From Leptospira jelokensis (GTDB lineage: Bacteria > Spirochaetota > Leptospiria > Leptospirales > Leptospiraceae), in the NCBI RefSeq assembly GCF_004769635.1, contig NZ_RQGH01000009.1:62001-126000 (forward strand): DNA of 64,000 nucleotides, read 5' to 3'. A model generated the notes under the pieces. That model searched no databases. It was not told the DNA's origin and saw only the letters and a program-made list of their open reading frames with translations. The translations under genes were made by a program, and so were the position numbers. Shown here one piece after another: positions 8,771 through 17,309 of this stretch. Numbering within the stretch: position 1 is the first letter of the stretch; each line of letters opens with the position of its first letter.

Positions 8771-10752
8771 TTCGGCAATAAATGGAATTTTCTTTCCAAT
8801 TCGTTAAATTCCGTTATGAGGGGAACTCCTTTCGGCAAACTTTGCAAGATGTTTTTTCCATAGGATTTGGTGTGAATCCGAGGGTCTAGGATACTCACCA
8901 TTCCTGTATCCGTCTGGGAGCGAATGAGGCGTCCAAATCCTTGCCTTAGGAGTAAACATGTCTTTGGAACCTGCATCTCCCAAAATGGGCTTTTTCCTTT
9001 TTTTTCCATATCCTCCATTTTTGCTTGGAGCACAGGTTCTGTAGGAACTTGGAAGGGGAGTTTTGTTACGATGACATTTCTTAATTTGTCACCTTTGATA
9101 TCCACACCTTGCCAAAAACTGGAAACACCAAAAAGCACACTGTTCTCATTGGCAAGAAACTCTCGTTTGGCGGCAATAGGACCCATTTCCGTTTGGGCAA
9201 ATATCGGATAGGGAACCAAATTCCGAATCTCTTCATACAATTCAGAGAGTAATTTATTCGATGTGAATAAAACAAATGCATCCCCTTCGGATAGTTTTAA
9301 TAACCTTGTGATCCAATAAGATAGATCCGTTTTATTTCGTTTTGGATCAGAGACTGGGTCGGCAATTTGTTTTGGCACAAACAATAAGGAATGGGTGTTG
9401 TATTGGAAAGGAGAATGTAGGGTTTTTGTTTTCACTTCCGTTGTCCCTACTTCTTTTAGGAAGTATTGGAAATTTCCAGCGGTTGGGGAGAGAGTAGCAG
9501 AGGTTAAAACCACGGAATCCATGTTTGGAAATAGGGTATTCGCTAAAATTTCATCTGTGTTCTTCGGTTGGGAAAACAAATAATAAAATGGATCTTTTGC
9601 GGATTGTGGAGGAGGTTCAATCCAGAATACTAAATTGGGATTGGACTTCAAACGAAAGTCATTGAGAAACGAGGAAGCCTTTTTTAGATTCAAAGCGACC
9701 ATTTCAAGTCCCATTGCCATTTCTTTTTCTTCTATATCCTCACTGTCTTTTTTGTATTTGGATAATAATCCTTCTAATACGGAAGCCAAATCTCCTATGG
9801 TATCTTCCAATGCTCCGTTATCCAATTTGATTCGCTCCGTATGCCGACTTGCAAATTGATTGAATTGGAGTGGTATCGCGGAAAGTAACATTCGAAAAAA
9901 ATCATTCGCATAACCAATGCTTGCTTCTACCAACTTGATTATTTTTTCATTGGATTTGATTTTTAAGACAAGTCCGGTTCGTTTTTCAGGGAAATAGAGG
10001 TAATGTAATAAATTCAAAATGAATTCATAACGAATTTCCGAACCAAAGGCTTTTCCAACGATTTCGGGGAAAACATGCGCTTCATCAATGACAAGTTGTG
10101 AAAACGGTGGTAATAATTTAAAATCACCAGCTAAGTGACTGGCAAGCAAATGGTGGTTGACGATGAGAATATTTGCTTTTTTCCATTTTTCTTTTTCTAA
10201 AAAATAATAAGAAGAACTGAAGTTGGGACAATTTCTCCCCAAACAGTTGTCAGACTCCCTTGCCACAGAAGACCAAAAAGAGTTGGAAAGAAATCCATCA
10301 TACTCGGCTCGGATCCCACTTTCTGTTTGTTTTTCCCAATTGACAAAATAGGGTAAAGAAGACTCCATTTCGGGTCCAAAATCCCCACGTTCCATCACAC
10401 GATTGTACTTTCGTTTGCAAAGGTAATTACTGGCACCAAGTGCCACCATGGCATTTATCGGAACCCCAAGCGCTTCTGAAACAAGAGGGATGTCTTTATA
10501 GAGTAACTGGTCTTGGAGGGACTTTGTTTCTGTTGAAACAACAACTGTACATTCATTTTCCAAAGAAAAAAGGGCACTGGGGATGAGGTAGGCAAGTGAC
10601 TTACCAACTCCCGTTCCTGCCTCAATGACCCAATTGGTCCCACCATTAAAAGCAGATTCGATAGACTCGGACATCTCCATCTGTTCCCGACGAACTTCAT
10701 AGTCCTTCCAAAGTTTTGGAAGTTGTTTGGTAAAAACTGTTTTGACGTCCAA
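8767..10752 (-). CDS. DinG/YoaA-type superfamily 2 DNA helicase, one Fe-S cysteine missing
   Basis: A 661-residue ATP-dependent 5'-3' helicase of the XPD/DinG group, thought to resolve damaged or structured DNA. Walker A is EAGTGVGKS (44-52), the DEAH box is VIDEAHVF (221-228), and the C-terminal helicase motif reads RQGFGRLIRS. Of the four Fe-S cluster cysteines, Cys112, Cys170 and Cys175 are present. The fourth, six residues after Cys175 in E. coli DinG, is Ser181 here. The start is TTG 10752, just 3 bp after the small transporter subunit gene. The next ATG-type Met would cut into the YEVRREQ motif that begins the domain. The gene overlaps the following secreted-protein gene by 4 bp. Confidence 0.88.
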   Translation of the reverse strand: MDVKTVFTKQLPKLWKDYEVRREQMEMSESIESAFNGGTNWVIEAGTGVGKSLAYLIPSALFSLENECTVVVSTETKSLQDQLLYKDIPLVSEALGVPINAMVALGASNYLCKRKYNRVMERGDFGPEMESSLPYFVNWEKQTESGIRAEYDGFLSNSFWSSVARESDNCLGRNCPNFSSSYYFLEKEKWKKANILIVNHHLLASHLAGDFKLLPPFSQLVIDEAHVFPEIVGKAFGSEIRYEFILNLLHYLYFPEKRTGLVLKIKSNEKIIKLVEASIGYANDFFRMLLSAIPLQFNQFASRHTERIKLDNGALEDTIGDLASVLEGLLSKYKKDSEDIEEKEMAMGLEMVALNLKKASSFLNDFRLKSNPNLVFWIEPPPQSAKDPFYYLFSQPKNTDEILANTLFPNMDSVVLTSATLSPTAGNFQYFLKEVGTTEVKTKTLHSPFQYNTHSLLFVPKQIADPVSDPKRNKTDLSYWITRLLKLSEGDAFVLFTSNKLLSELYEEIRNLVPYPIFAQTEMGPIAAKREFLANENSVLFGVSSFWQGVDIKGDKLRNVIVTKLPFQVPTEPVLQAKMEDMEKKGKSPFWEMQVPKTCLLLRQGFGRLIRSQTDTGMVSILDPRIHTKSYGKNILQSLPKGVPLITEFNELERKFHLLPK

Positions 10753-10755
10753 AAT

Positions 10756-10869
10756 TTAATGCCTATTTCGAAACAGAAGCATAACACAAATAACTGTTAA
10801 ACTAGTAACTGAAAGTAGAGAAACAGTCATGATCAAAATTCCCTGCCAATTGAGTTCAGAAGTAATCAA
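10756..10869 (-). CDS. Small single-helix subunit of NSS transporter (MetS-like), 37 aa
   Basis: A 37-codon gene starting at TTG 10869, whose first bases overlap the TGA stop of the NSS symporter gene (TTGA). It ends at TAA 10756-10758, three bases before the DinG start. The peptide begins [10 protein letters not shown], continues as one hydrophobic helix ([20 protein letters not shown]) and ends with the basic tail LLFRNRH. Corynebacterial MetPS has a similar small subunit, MetS, encoded directly after the NSS transporter MetP and needed for transport. The position, size, topology and basic tail match that family. Identification is by context and shape rather than strong sequence identity. 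Stop-start overlap suggests translational coupling at a fixed ratio. Confidence 0.7.
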   Translation of the reverse strand: MITSELNWQGILIMTVSLLSVTSLTVICVMLLFRNRH

Positions 10870-12458
10870 TGTGAAACCACTCCTTTTTCTTTGCGATTCT
10901 CTAGAGCTTTTACAACGAGAAAATAGATAAATCCGTAAATCAAAAAGAGAGAGATCACAACAGACCTGGCAACCACTGCCTTTGTTTTTGCATCATCCAC
11001 ATTTTTTCCTTGGTTTTCAGCAAGTAAACCCATAACCTCAGGATTCATTTTGTCTAGGTATTCAGGAAGGTTCATATAACAGAACGAAACAAAGATAAAA
11101 AGTAAAAACCAAGGAGTGATGTATTTTAAAACAAATTGAATGAGTTTGGGGAATGGGATTAGACTTCCTTCATTCGCATCCTTAGCCCCTCGTTCCACAC
11201 CAATCTTAAAAACAAAGATAAATATTTGGATGGAAGCCAGAATATAAATCATAATGGTTCCAATATAAAAATCTGCAATGTCTAGTGCCGCAAAATCTTT
11301 GTTAAAATATATAATGGGTAAACACAAAACAAAGGTAAACAAAAACAATAACAAAGAAGACTTTCGCCTTCCAATGCGAAACCCTTCTTCTAAAAATAAT
11401 ATCCCAGGTTGCAACATGGTAACCGATGACGTGATGGCAGCAAGGAACAAAACCAAAAACCAAAGCCCACCAAAAAAATTCCCACCAGGCATCATTCCAA
11501 ATACAGAAGGCAATGCGATAAAACCCATTCCAAAAGTCCCAAAGGAAGTTACCTGCATTCCCAAAAAGAGAAACGCAACTGGAATGGTAATCATACCACC
11601 AAACACGACTTCTGCGAATTCATTGAGCGAAGCGGAAGACAAACTTGATAAAACAACATCGTCTTTTTTCTTTAGAAAACTCGAAAAAACGAGTGCAATC
11701 CCAAATCCAGTCGATAAAGAGAAGAAAATTTGTCCTGCAGCACTGATCCAAACCTTAGGTTCGGTAAGTTTTGTCCAATCTGGATTCCACATCACAGCAA
11801 GGCCTGCTTCAATCCCAGGAATCGTGAGTACACGAACCAAAATGATCGTGGCACAAATCCCCATCAGGGGCATGGCAAATTTCGCAAATGTCTCTAAACC
11901 CTTTGACAATCCCCGGTATACTAGTAAAAAATTAAACAATACACAAAACAAAAAGAAGATGATGATGGGCGAATGGAAACTAGATCCATTTTGTCCCGCT
12001 CCCGTTAGGGTCATAAAAAATTGGGAAGCAATCTCAGTCATACCATCCCGTGAGGTTGCCGATAAGGACATTTGGCCTGTTAAAAAATAATACGCATATG
12101 CCAAACACCAAGATTCGATGAATACATAGTATACATAGATCATCACAGGAATCATCACACCGATGGCACCTGATAGTTTGAGGGGAAATCCTTTTAGGTA
12201 TTCACGGAAGATAAAAGGGGTGCTATGGCCATGTTTTCCCCCCATCCTTCCCATGGTCCATTCTGCCAAACAAACAGGGATTCCAAGCAGAAGGAAACTG
12301 ATGATGTAGGGAACCATAAACGCTCCGCCACCGTTTTGTGCCGCTTGTCCCGGAAAACGCAAAAAATTTCCAAGCCCAATGGCACCACTTGCAACCGCTA
12401 AAATCAAACCAATGCGACTGGCCCAACCTTCTTGGTGTTCCGCTTGTCTCTCTTTCAT
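10866..12458 (-). CDS. Sodium-dependent neurotransmitter-symporter-family (NSS/SNF) amino-acid transporter
   Basis: A 530-residue inner-membrane protein with about twelve helices. The family signature is near the N-terminus: [19 protein letters not shown], then [11 protein letters not shown], the unwound TM1 region that binds Na+ and substrate in LeuT. The cytoplasmic N-terminus [15 protein letters not shown] carries the conserved W and R of the gating network. By analogy to MetP it would import an amino acid with Na+; the substrate is unknown. The start ATG 12458 has only a weak ribosome-binding site. The stop codon overlaps the start of the 37-residue subunit gene. A terminator-like hairpin upstream (12517-12543) separates it from the regulator gene at 12559-12972. 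Confidence 0.93.
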   Translation of the reverse strand: MKERQAEHQEGWASRIGLILAVASGAIGLGNFLRFPGQAAQNGGGAFMVPYIISFLLLGIPVCLAEWTMGRMGGKHGHSTPFIFREYLKGFPLKLSGAIGVMIPVMIYVYYVFIESWCLAYAYYFLTGQMSLSATSRDGMTEIASQFFMTLTGAGQNGSSFHSPIIIFFLFCVLFNFLLVYRGLSKGLETFAKFAMPLMGICATIILVRVLTIPGIEAGLAVMWNPDWTKLTEPKVWISAAGQIFFSLSTGFGIALVFSSFLKKKDDVVLSSLSSASLNEFAEVVFGGMITIPVAFLFLGMQVTSFGTFGMGFIALPSVFGMMPGGNFFGGLWFLVLFLAAITSSVTMLQPGILFLEEGFRIGRRKSSLLLFLFTFVLCLPIIYFNKDFAALDIADFYIGTIMIYILASIQIFIFVFKIGVERGAKDANEGSLIPFPKLIQFVLKYITPWFLLFIFVSFCYMNLPEYLDKMNPEVMGLLAENQGKNVDDAKTKAVVARSVVISLFLIYGFIYFLVVKALENRKEKGVVSH

Positions 12459-12516
12459 CTGGGACTATTGAATGGTTTTGGAATTATGTGACAAAATCTT
12501 TTTGCCGGGGAGGTGA

Positions 12517-12543
12517 GAAAAAGCAAGGTCCTTAGACCTTGCT
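12517..12543 (-). terminator. Rho-independent terminator after the tandem-HTH gene
   Basis: A perfect 9-bp stem (agcaaggtc at 12522-12530, gaccttgct at 12535-12543) has a 4-base loop. Read on the minus strand it is followed by TTTTTCTC, the usual T-tail. It lies 16 bases after the stop of the minus-strand regulator gene. Confidence 0.85.
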
Positions 12544-12558
12544 TTGTTTATTTTCAAT

Positions 12559-12972
12559 TTAGCCTAAAAAAAGCTCGTTTTTTTCCATTTTGAGAACTTT
12601 TGAAACCAGATTCTTAAAATCTTCTGGTGGTTCTAAAAGTCCAAGTTCCACTTTTGACAGAAACGGAGTCGAAACTTTTAATTTCTTTGCGAAATCATAT
12701 TGTTTGATTCCTAACTCACGTCGGACTGCCCAAAGTTTGTTTTTCAATCCATTGGAAAACTCAGGGTAGATGTCTTCCACAGCGCTTTCGTTGAAGAGTT
12801 TATCAACGGACGTTTTGAGATATTTGGCACAAGACGACTTAAATTTTTCAGTCGGATCTTGGGCACCAGTCTCAATTTTGGAAAGATAACTCGGAGATAC
12901 CCCCAAAGCCCTTGCCATATCGTACTGTTTGATGCCTCTCTTCTTGCGAAGCATGTAAATGTGATTGTTCAT
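12559..12972 (-). CDS. Transcriptional regulator with two tandem XRE-type HTH domains
   Basis: A 137-residue cytoplasmic protein made of two similar helix-turn-helix units and nothing else. Unit 1 (about 4-60) contains RGIKQYDMARALGVSPSYLS; unit 2 (about 75-132) contains LGIKQYDFAKKLKVSTPFLS. Both keep the Cro/C1 pattern, including the recognition-helix SKxE continuation (SKIETG and SKVELG). Two domains in one chain would allow a monomer to read two half-sites. A 14-bp palindrome and extra half-site-like repeats stand 16-66 bp upstream of the ATG, suggesting autoregulation. The ribosome-binding site AGGGGGG is strong. It has its own terminator at 12517-12543. The regulated genes are unknown. 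Confidence 0.9.
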   Translation of the reverse strand: MNNHIYMLRKKRGIKQYDMARALGVSPSYLSKIETGAQDPTEKFKSSCAKYLKTSVDKLFNESAVEDIYPEFSNGLKNKLWAVRRELGIKQYDFAKKLKVSTPFLSKVELGLLEPPEDFKNLVSKVLKMEKNELFLG

Positions 12973-12987
12973 TTATCCCCCCTAACA

Positions 12988-13038
12988 GTCAAAATATGTC
13001 AAATATGGCAAAATTCAATAAAAAAATTTTGCCATATT
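12988..13038. promoter_or_regulatory. Operator candidate: 14-bp palindrome plus direct half-site repeats
   Basis: The arms aatatggcaaaatt (13002-13015) and aattttgccatatt (13025-13038) are perfect inverted copies around a 9-base spacer. Next to the left arm toward the gene are two further copies of the half-site theme, gtcaaaatat (12988-12997) and gtcaaatat (12999-13007, overlapping the arm). The array ends 16 bp before the regulator's ATG and covers its likely promoter. No T-tail follows on the minus strand, so a terminator for the SurA-like gene is less likely, though not excluded. Confidence 0.6.
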
Positions 13039-13055
13039 CCAAATCTTGTGGGAGG

Positions 13056-14573
13056 TTATAGTGTAACTTCTTTTAGTCGGTCACTGGCGATGACTAAATT
13101 ATAAGTGGTTTTGAGACCAGAAACCTTTTGTTCAATGAAAGAATTTCGTTGTGCACCTTCCATTTCCGATTTAATCCTTTCCCGAACGGCAGCATAAGGC
13201 ATTGGAATGCGGTTTTGAGGATTTCTTGGATCTTGGTCGGAGTAGGCATATAATTTCCCAGCTTCATACGCATCACGCATCTGTGATTCTGTTACATTCA
13301 CAGGAATCGCTTTGATTTCATCTTGGAGTGATTTTAATGCCAAACTCACCTTCATTTTATCCAATTGCATGAGGTAACCAATTTCGGATTCAATTCCTTG
13401 GACACGTTTCGAAGTTTCTGCAATTTTACCTTGGAGGATGGTAGATTGGAATAGATTTAACATATCCCATGTTTTTGCTTTTTCTGTTTTGTATTCTTGT
13501 TTGAGTTGGAATGGAATGGCTTCAAAATCACCAGTTAGGTCTTTCCAAGTGTAAGACTTTCCATCTTTGTAAGAGAATAAAGCATAATCTGGTGTAAACA
13601 ATTTTGGATCTACATCATCTGGACCAGTGAACCTAGGAAGATTTGCAACCGTGATCCCACTTTCTTCCGTGATTTTTTTCAGTTCTTTTTGGTACAATCC
13701 TTGTTCATACTCTTTCATTGTATGCGAAGCAAATTGATTTGCCTTGTCAGCAGATTCACCCTCAGTGAAATAAGCGATGCTTGCTTTTGTTTCTGCATCG
13801 TCATGAGTTTTTCCGTATTCAATCGCTTCTGCTTTGAATGCATCAAAAACAGATGTAAAATACTTTCCAAGTCTTTCTGGGTGGACTTTTTCCGTTCCAA
13901 GGGAACGAACAACGTAAGCCACTCTGCCTTCACCTTGTTTTGCGTAGGCGATGAATTTACCTTCTTTCACAACTCTCACTTCATTTAAGATATCTTCCAA
14001 TGGAGTTTCAGCACAGTTTGTACAAAATGGTTCTAATTTTCCACCAATTGGTTTTCTTGTCATGTCATCAGTTACTTTTGCAATTTCGGTTAAAATGTCT
14101 TTGTCTGACATTCCATTCAAACGATCCGCCAAGTCTTTTGCATTTTTTAGATTTTCCGTTTCATTTTCTCCACGAACAAGCGCAAGTTGGAGGTTGATGA
14201 ATTCTAATGGTTTTTGTTTTAGTCCATTTTTTACATACTCACGCATATAAACATTGAGTTTTAAAAAATCTTTCACGAGGGATTCAATTTTGGCAACATC
14301 AGCTTCAGAAACTTTTTTTGAGGAAATTGCATCTTTTAAAAGGATTTTTTCCAAGGCGATACTTTCTAAAATTTTTGCTTGGATGTCTGCGCTAATCGGT
14401 TGTGGTTCCGAGTTGCCACGTTTAGACGCTTCAATTACAAAATTCATCTCTCTTCGTGTCACCGTACCACCATCAAAGGTTGCGAGGATTTCTGAATCCT
14501 TGGAACAATTGAGAAGGGGAAGGAGAATCAAACCAAGTAAAATCACTCGGTGTATATGGTTGTTTCGAATCAT
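13056..14573 (-). CDS. SurA/PpiC-like periplasmic lipoprotein
   Basis: A 505-residue protein with signal peptide and lipobox LLPLLNC, lipidated at Cys23, so probably anchored in a membrane facing the periplasm. The N-terminal part after the lipobox (LATFDGGTVTRREMNF, then long helices) resembles the SurA_N/PpiC chaperone arm, in which an early domain is followed by extended helices. No clear parvulin active-site core was recognised, so chaperone rather than isomerase activity is the safer guess. A CTNC motif lies mid-protein (EPFCTNCAETP). The upstream coiled-coil gene ends 35 bp before its start and may share the promoter. Confidence 0.7.
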   Translation of the reverse strand: MIRNNHIHRVILLGLILLPLLNCSKDSEILATFDGGTVTRREMNFVIEASKRGNSEPQPISADIQAKILESIALEKILLKDAISSKKVSEADVAKIESLVKDFLKLNVYMREYVKNGLKQKPLEFINLQLALVRGENETENLKNAKDLADRLNGMSDKDILTEIAKVTDDMTRKPIGGKLEPFCTNCAETPLEDILNEVRVVKEGKFIAYAKQGEGRVAYVVRSLGTEKVHPERLGKYFTSVFDAFKAEAIEYGKTHDDAETKASIAYFTEGESADKANQFASHTMKEYEQGLYQKELKKITEESGITVANLPRFTGPDDVDPKLFTPDYALFSYKDGKSYTWKDLTGDFEAIPFQLKQEYKTEKAKTWDMLNLFQSTILQGKIAETSKRVQGIESEIGYLMQLDKMKVSLALKSLQDEIKAIPVNVTESQMRDAYEAGKLYAYSDQDPRNPQNRIPMPYAAVRERIKSEMEGAQRNSFIEQKVSGLKTTYNLVIASDRLKEVTL

Positions 14574-14608
14574 TGGGTTTCCTTGTCTTTTACAGTCTTT
14601 AAAATTGA

Positions 14609-14932
14609 TTAATATTTGCGAACGGGGCGTTCTTGTTTTTTTGGTTCCTCATGGACTGGAGGTTCCTGTTTGGCCTTTTCGTTGGAAGCCTGTGCCATAG
14701 TGGCAACAGCGGATTTTCCTTGTTTGGAAGTAAGAGTGGCTTTTTCTACCCGGAGTCCTAAAATTTCCGTTTTTTGGTCTTCCAATTTTGTCATTTCGGA
14801 TAAAAAAGTTTCTTTTAGGATGGGAGAATATTCTCTGTCAGTAGCAAGCCTATCTGTGAGTTTTTTTAATTCCACCACATCGCGGTCGAGTTCTTCCAGT
14901 TTTTTATAAAGATGAGCAACAGTAACCTTCAA
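14609..14932 (-). CDS. Small coiled-coil protein, unknown function
   Basis: A 107-residue soluble protein. TTG 14932 was chosen as start because GGAAGGAAG stands six bases upstream on the coding strand. A longer reading from 14968 has no ribosome-binding site. The first two thirds are a heptad-rich coiled coil (KVTVAHLYKKLEELDRDVVE and onward to EILGLRVEK). The tail is charged and Pro-rich (KQEPPVHEEPKKQERPVRKY). It is the first gene before the SurA-like lipoprotein and is divergent from the STAS gene, with 74 bp between starts. No family recognised. Confidence 0.65.
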   Translation of the reverse strand: MKVTVAHLYKKLEELDRDVVELKKLTDRLATDREYSPILKETFLSEMTKLEDQKTEILGLRVEKATLTSKQGKSAVATMAQASNEKAKQEPPVHEEPKKQERPVRKY

Positions 14933-15006
14933 ATCGCACTTCCTTCCAAAACTTTTATTTACTTGCAATAGAGTGCAAGAATGAAATAAGAAAAATAGAA
15001 AAATTT

Positions 15007-15363
15007 ATGAGTTTAGACGATTTAGTAGTTTCCACTGAAAAAATAGATACAGTTTACGTAACCAAATTACAGGGAAATCTAAACAACTTCACAGCTGAAA
15101 AATGCATCAAATCGGTCACCAATTCCTTAAAACATGGTTCTGTCATTTTGGATTTGGAAGAATTGAATATGGTCACCACCCAAGGGATCGTCGCCTTCAA
15201 AACCTTAAACGAAGAAGCCTTTTTACAAAAACACAAAATCATTCTCATCAATCTTCCGTTAAGCGTTCGCCAAGCCTTCCTTATGGCTGGAGTTCGCAAT
15301 TTATTCCCCATCGCTAATAATGAAGAAGCCGCATTTAAAATGGCATCAAGACCCAGTAGGTAA
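15007..15363 (+). CDS. STAS-domain protein (anti-sigma-factor-antagonist-like)
   Basis: A 118-residue single-domain cytoplasmic protein with the STAS fold: strand VYVTKLQGNLN, helix, then SVILDLEELNMVTTQGIVAF, and a final helix with FLMAGVRNLFPI. Such proteins bind anti-sigma or switch kinases and are usually turned off by phosphorylation of a Ser in the DSSG motif. Here that loop reads TTQG, so the usual phospho-Ser position is Gln. It may be constitutively active or controlled otherwise. The next gene starts 6 bp after its stop. Partner unknown. Confidence 0.82.
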   Translation: MSLDDLVVSTEKIDTVYVTKLQGNLNNFTAEKCIKSVTNSLKHGSVILDLEELNMVTTQGIVAFKTLNEEAFLQKHKIILINLPLSVRQAFLMAGVRNLFPIANNEEAAFKMASRPSR

Positions 15364-15369
15364 TTGCTT

Positions 15370-16116
15370 ATGAGTTCAGGATTTAATTTTTTTCGTAAAA
15401 TTTGGCATGTCCTTGGCCTTGTCATCCCCGTAACATTGTATTTGGATCCTTTCCAAGGTGCATTTGATCTCGTTTATGCGACAAGGGCAATCCTTGTCAC
15501 TTCCCTTGGTATCTTTCTGATTTGCCTAATTCTATTAGAAATTGTGAGGCTCACTCACAGTGGGTTTGAAGCCTTTTTCTATCGGTATTTTGGATTTCTC
15601 ATGAAGGAATCGGAGCGCCAAAGGTTTAATGGTACGGTTCCTTATTTTTTGGCAAACCTAATCGTTGTTTGTTTTTTCCCCGCTGAAGTTGCCATTTTGG
15701 CCATTCTCTTTCTGGTGATAGGAGACCCTTTTGCGGCATATGTTGGTAGCCGATATGGAAAACATCGTTTCTATAATGGGAAATCCATCGAAGGTGTTTT
15801 TGGTTTTTTAATCCCTGCGTTTTTGTTTTCAGTCCTTGTGCTGTATCTCATCACGAAGTCCCATCCAGAAAGTTTTTTATCCCTTTATGACCACCACGGG
15901 TTTACTTGGACACCCATTGCCATCGTGTTTGTATCTGTCCTTGTTTCTTGTGCGACAGAATTTTTTTCCAATACCACTGCAAAAGGACTGATCGACGATA
16001 ATCTCCTCATCCCTGTGTTTGGTGCCATTTCACTATCTGTTTTATCTTTATTGTATTTGGATTACACACCGATGGACTTTTTCTTTGACCCAAGTGCTTT
16101 GTACATCCAAAAGTAG
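15370..16116 (+). CDS. Membrane phosphatidate cytidylyltransferase/dolichol-kinase-like protein
   Basis: A 248-residue polytopic inner-membrane protein starting at ATG 15370 (a TTG at 15364 is also possible). The N-terminal FFRKIWHVLGLVIP is the RKxxH motif of the SEC59/dolichol-kinase and phytol-kinase group. The central FLVIGDPFAAYVGSRYGKH contains the GDxxAxxxG segment, and KSIEGVFGFLIPAFLFS the KSxEG segment of these CTP-dependent lipid kinases and related CDP-diglyceride synthetases. The reaction is therefore probably CTP-dependent modification of a membrane lipid. Whether it is a kinase or cytidylyltransferase cannot be decided here. It follows the STAS gene directly and is convergent with the lipoprotein gene at 16205. 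Confidence 0.7.
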   Translation: MSSGFNFFRKIWHVLGLVIPVTLYLDPFQGAFDLVYATRAILVTSLGIFLICLILLEIVRLTHSGFEAFFYRYFGFLMKESERQRFNGTVPYFLANLIVVCFFPAEVAILAILFLVIGDPFAAYVGSRYGKHRFYNGKSIEGVFGFLIPAFLFSVLVLYLITKSHPESFLSLYDHHGFTWTPIAIVFVSVLVSCATEFFSNTTAKGLIDDNLLIPVFGAISLSVLSLLYLDYTPMDFFFDPSALYIQK

Positions 16117-16204
16117 TGAGGGCATTCTAAATTTCCTTTTCCATTCACCGTCACAATCACAGCAAAACTGGGATTTACCTTTTAAGACACAAGTCCTAAA
16201 TTGG

Positions 16205-16801
16205 TTATTTCCATTGTAACCGTAAGGTTCTTTCTTTTGTGATTGGTTTTTGGCCCGGAATTTCAATGACGTATGTTAGGTGAATATCACCCAATGTTTC
16301 CATTCGAAAGGGTTTGGATGCGATCCCAGTATGACGAAATTCCTCTTTTAAAAGTGCTCCTAAATAATGAAATGAAACCACTGTATGAGGCTTTAATTGA
16401 TTCCCTTCCATTCGTTCCTTGGAACTGCCATAAGACAAATAGGCATGGTAGTTGGACTTAAATTCATAAGCTTCTACCCCATTCCAAGGGTTTGTGAATT
16501 CCACACGAATCCCTGGTGTTTCCCTGGCAGTGAAGTATAAAAAATTACCAAAATCTTCGAAACTTGGATTTTCCTTTTTAAACTTGGTTTGGTCTAAGAA
16601 CACCAAATCGTTTTCAGTTTTGGGTTCTGTGCAGTCGAGTGCTTCGTTAAAATTATCACAAAACTGAAATACCAATGATTCTTTTTCTTTGCACTGGAAA
16701 ATAAAAACACTACTGAGGACCAAAACAAAAGAACATACTAATTGGCAAACTTTTGGTTTGCAAGAATCGAATCGATTAAGACTTAAATTTATTAAACTCA
16801 T
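16205..16801 (-). CDS. Hypothetical lipoprotein
   Basis: A 198-residue protein with a long hydrophobic leader (VCQLVCSFVLVLSSVFIF) ending in QCKEKES, a plausible spirochaete lipobox with Cys37. The mature part begins with a Cys-containing stretch (FCDNFNEALDCTEP) and is beta-rich toward the end. No known domain was recognised. It overlaps the end of the DUF4416 gene by 26 bp and is the last gene of the eno operon. Surface or outer-membrane location is inferred from the lipobox only. Confidence 0.65.
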   Translation of the reverse strand: MSLINLSLNRFDSCKPKVCQLVCSFVLVLSSVFIFQCKEKESLVFQFCDNFNEALDCTEPKTENDLVFLDQTKFKKENPSFEDFGNFLYFTARETPGIRVEFTNPWNGVEAYEFKSNYHAYLSYGSSKERMEGNQLKPHTVVSFHYLGALLKEEFRHTGIASKPFRMETLGDIHLTYVIEIPGQKPITKERTLRLQWK

Positions 16802-17309
16802 AAGATTCTCGTAAGGTATTAAAAAAATAGATCACATCTTTTTCTTTAAAATAACTTTGTGCGTAGGGAAGGGGGGTCAATTGCCCACGGGAAAAGTAGT
16901 ATACAGTTTCTGCATAAACACCTTGGAACAAGTACATCCTATGAAAATCATCTTTAGATTTCGCGACAACAATGTTATGCGAAGTAACATATCCTGGAAC
17001 TAATAGGCAACTCATATCTTTTTTTTGTAACAAAGATTGGAATTCTAAACATTCCTTTTTTTTCTCTACAATTTCTTCTCTGTGGATCCTTTGTTTGAAA
17101 GACAATACCTTAGTATATCGCCCAGGGTAACTAAACTCGCGTTCCGTTTCATCTGGTGTCCATTTCGGCAAAAGGACAGATTCATACATGATCTTAGAAA
17201 AACGTTTTTCTGCTAGTGCCTTTAATTCGAAAAAAATATCCTCATTCTCATAAGACAGGATGAGAAAAAAGGAAGCACCCGCTGGCCTTTCTAAAATTTC
17301 TTGAGGCAT
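16776..17309 (-). CDS. DUF4416 family protein
   Basis: A 177-residue cytoplasmic protein matching the DUF4416 pattern: an N-terminal strand followed by helix, YPGRYTKVLSFKQRI, then LVPGYVTSHNIVVAKSKDD, HRMYLFQGVYAETVYYF, and the C-terminal PYAQSYFKEKDVIYFFNTLR. The GY-x-A-E segment is the hallmark. The biochemical role of this family is not known. Its start is placed directly at the end of the tldE gene (no gap), which argues for a shared transcript and possibly a shared pathway with the TldD/TldE protease. It overlaps the downstream lipoprotein gene by 26 bp. Confidence 0.75.
   Translation of the reverse strand: MPQEILERPAGASFFLILSYENEDIFFELKALAEKRFSKIMYESVLLPKWTPDETEREFSYPGRYTKVLSFKQRIHREEIVEKKKECLEFQSLLQKKDMSCLLVPGYVTSHNIVVAKSKDDFHRMYLFQGVYAETVYYFSRGQLTPLPYAQSYFKEKDVIYFFNTLRESYEFNKFKS

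Noticed and set aside
11278..12090. A 270-codon open frame on the plus strand opposite the NSS transporter
   Set aside because: It is antisense to a clear membrane protein and its translation is Lys/Asn/Pro-rich without any domain, as expected for the shadow of hydrophobic codons.
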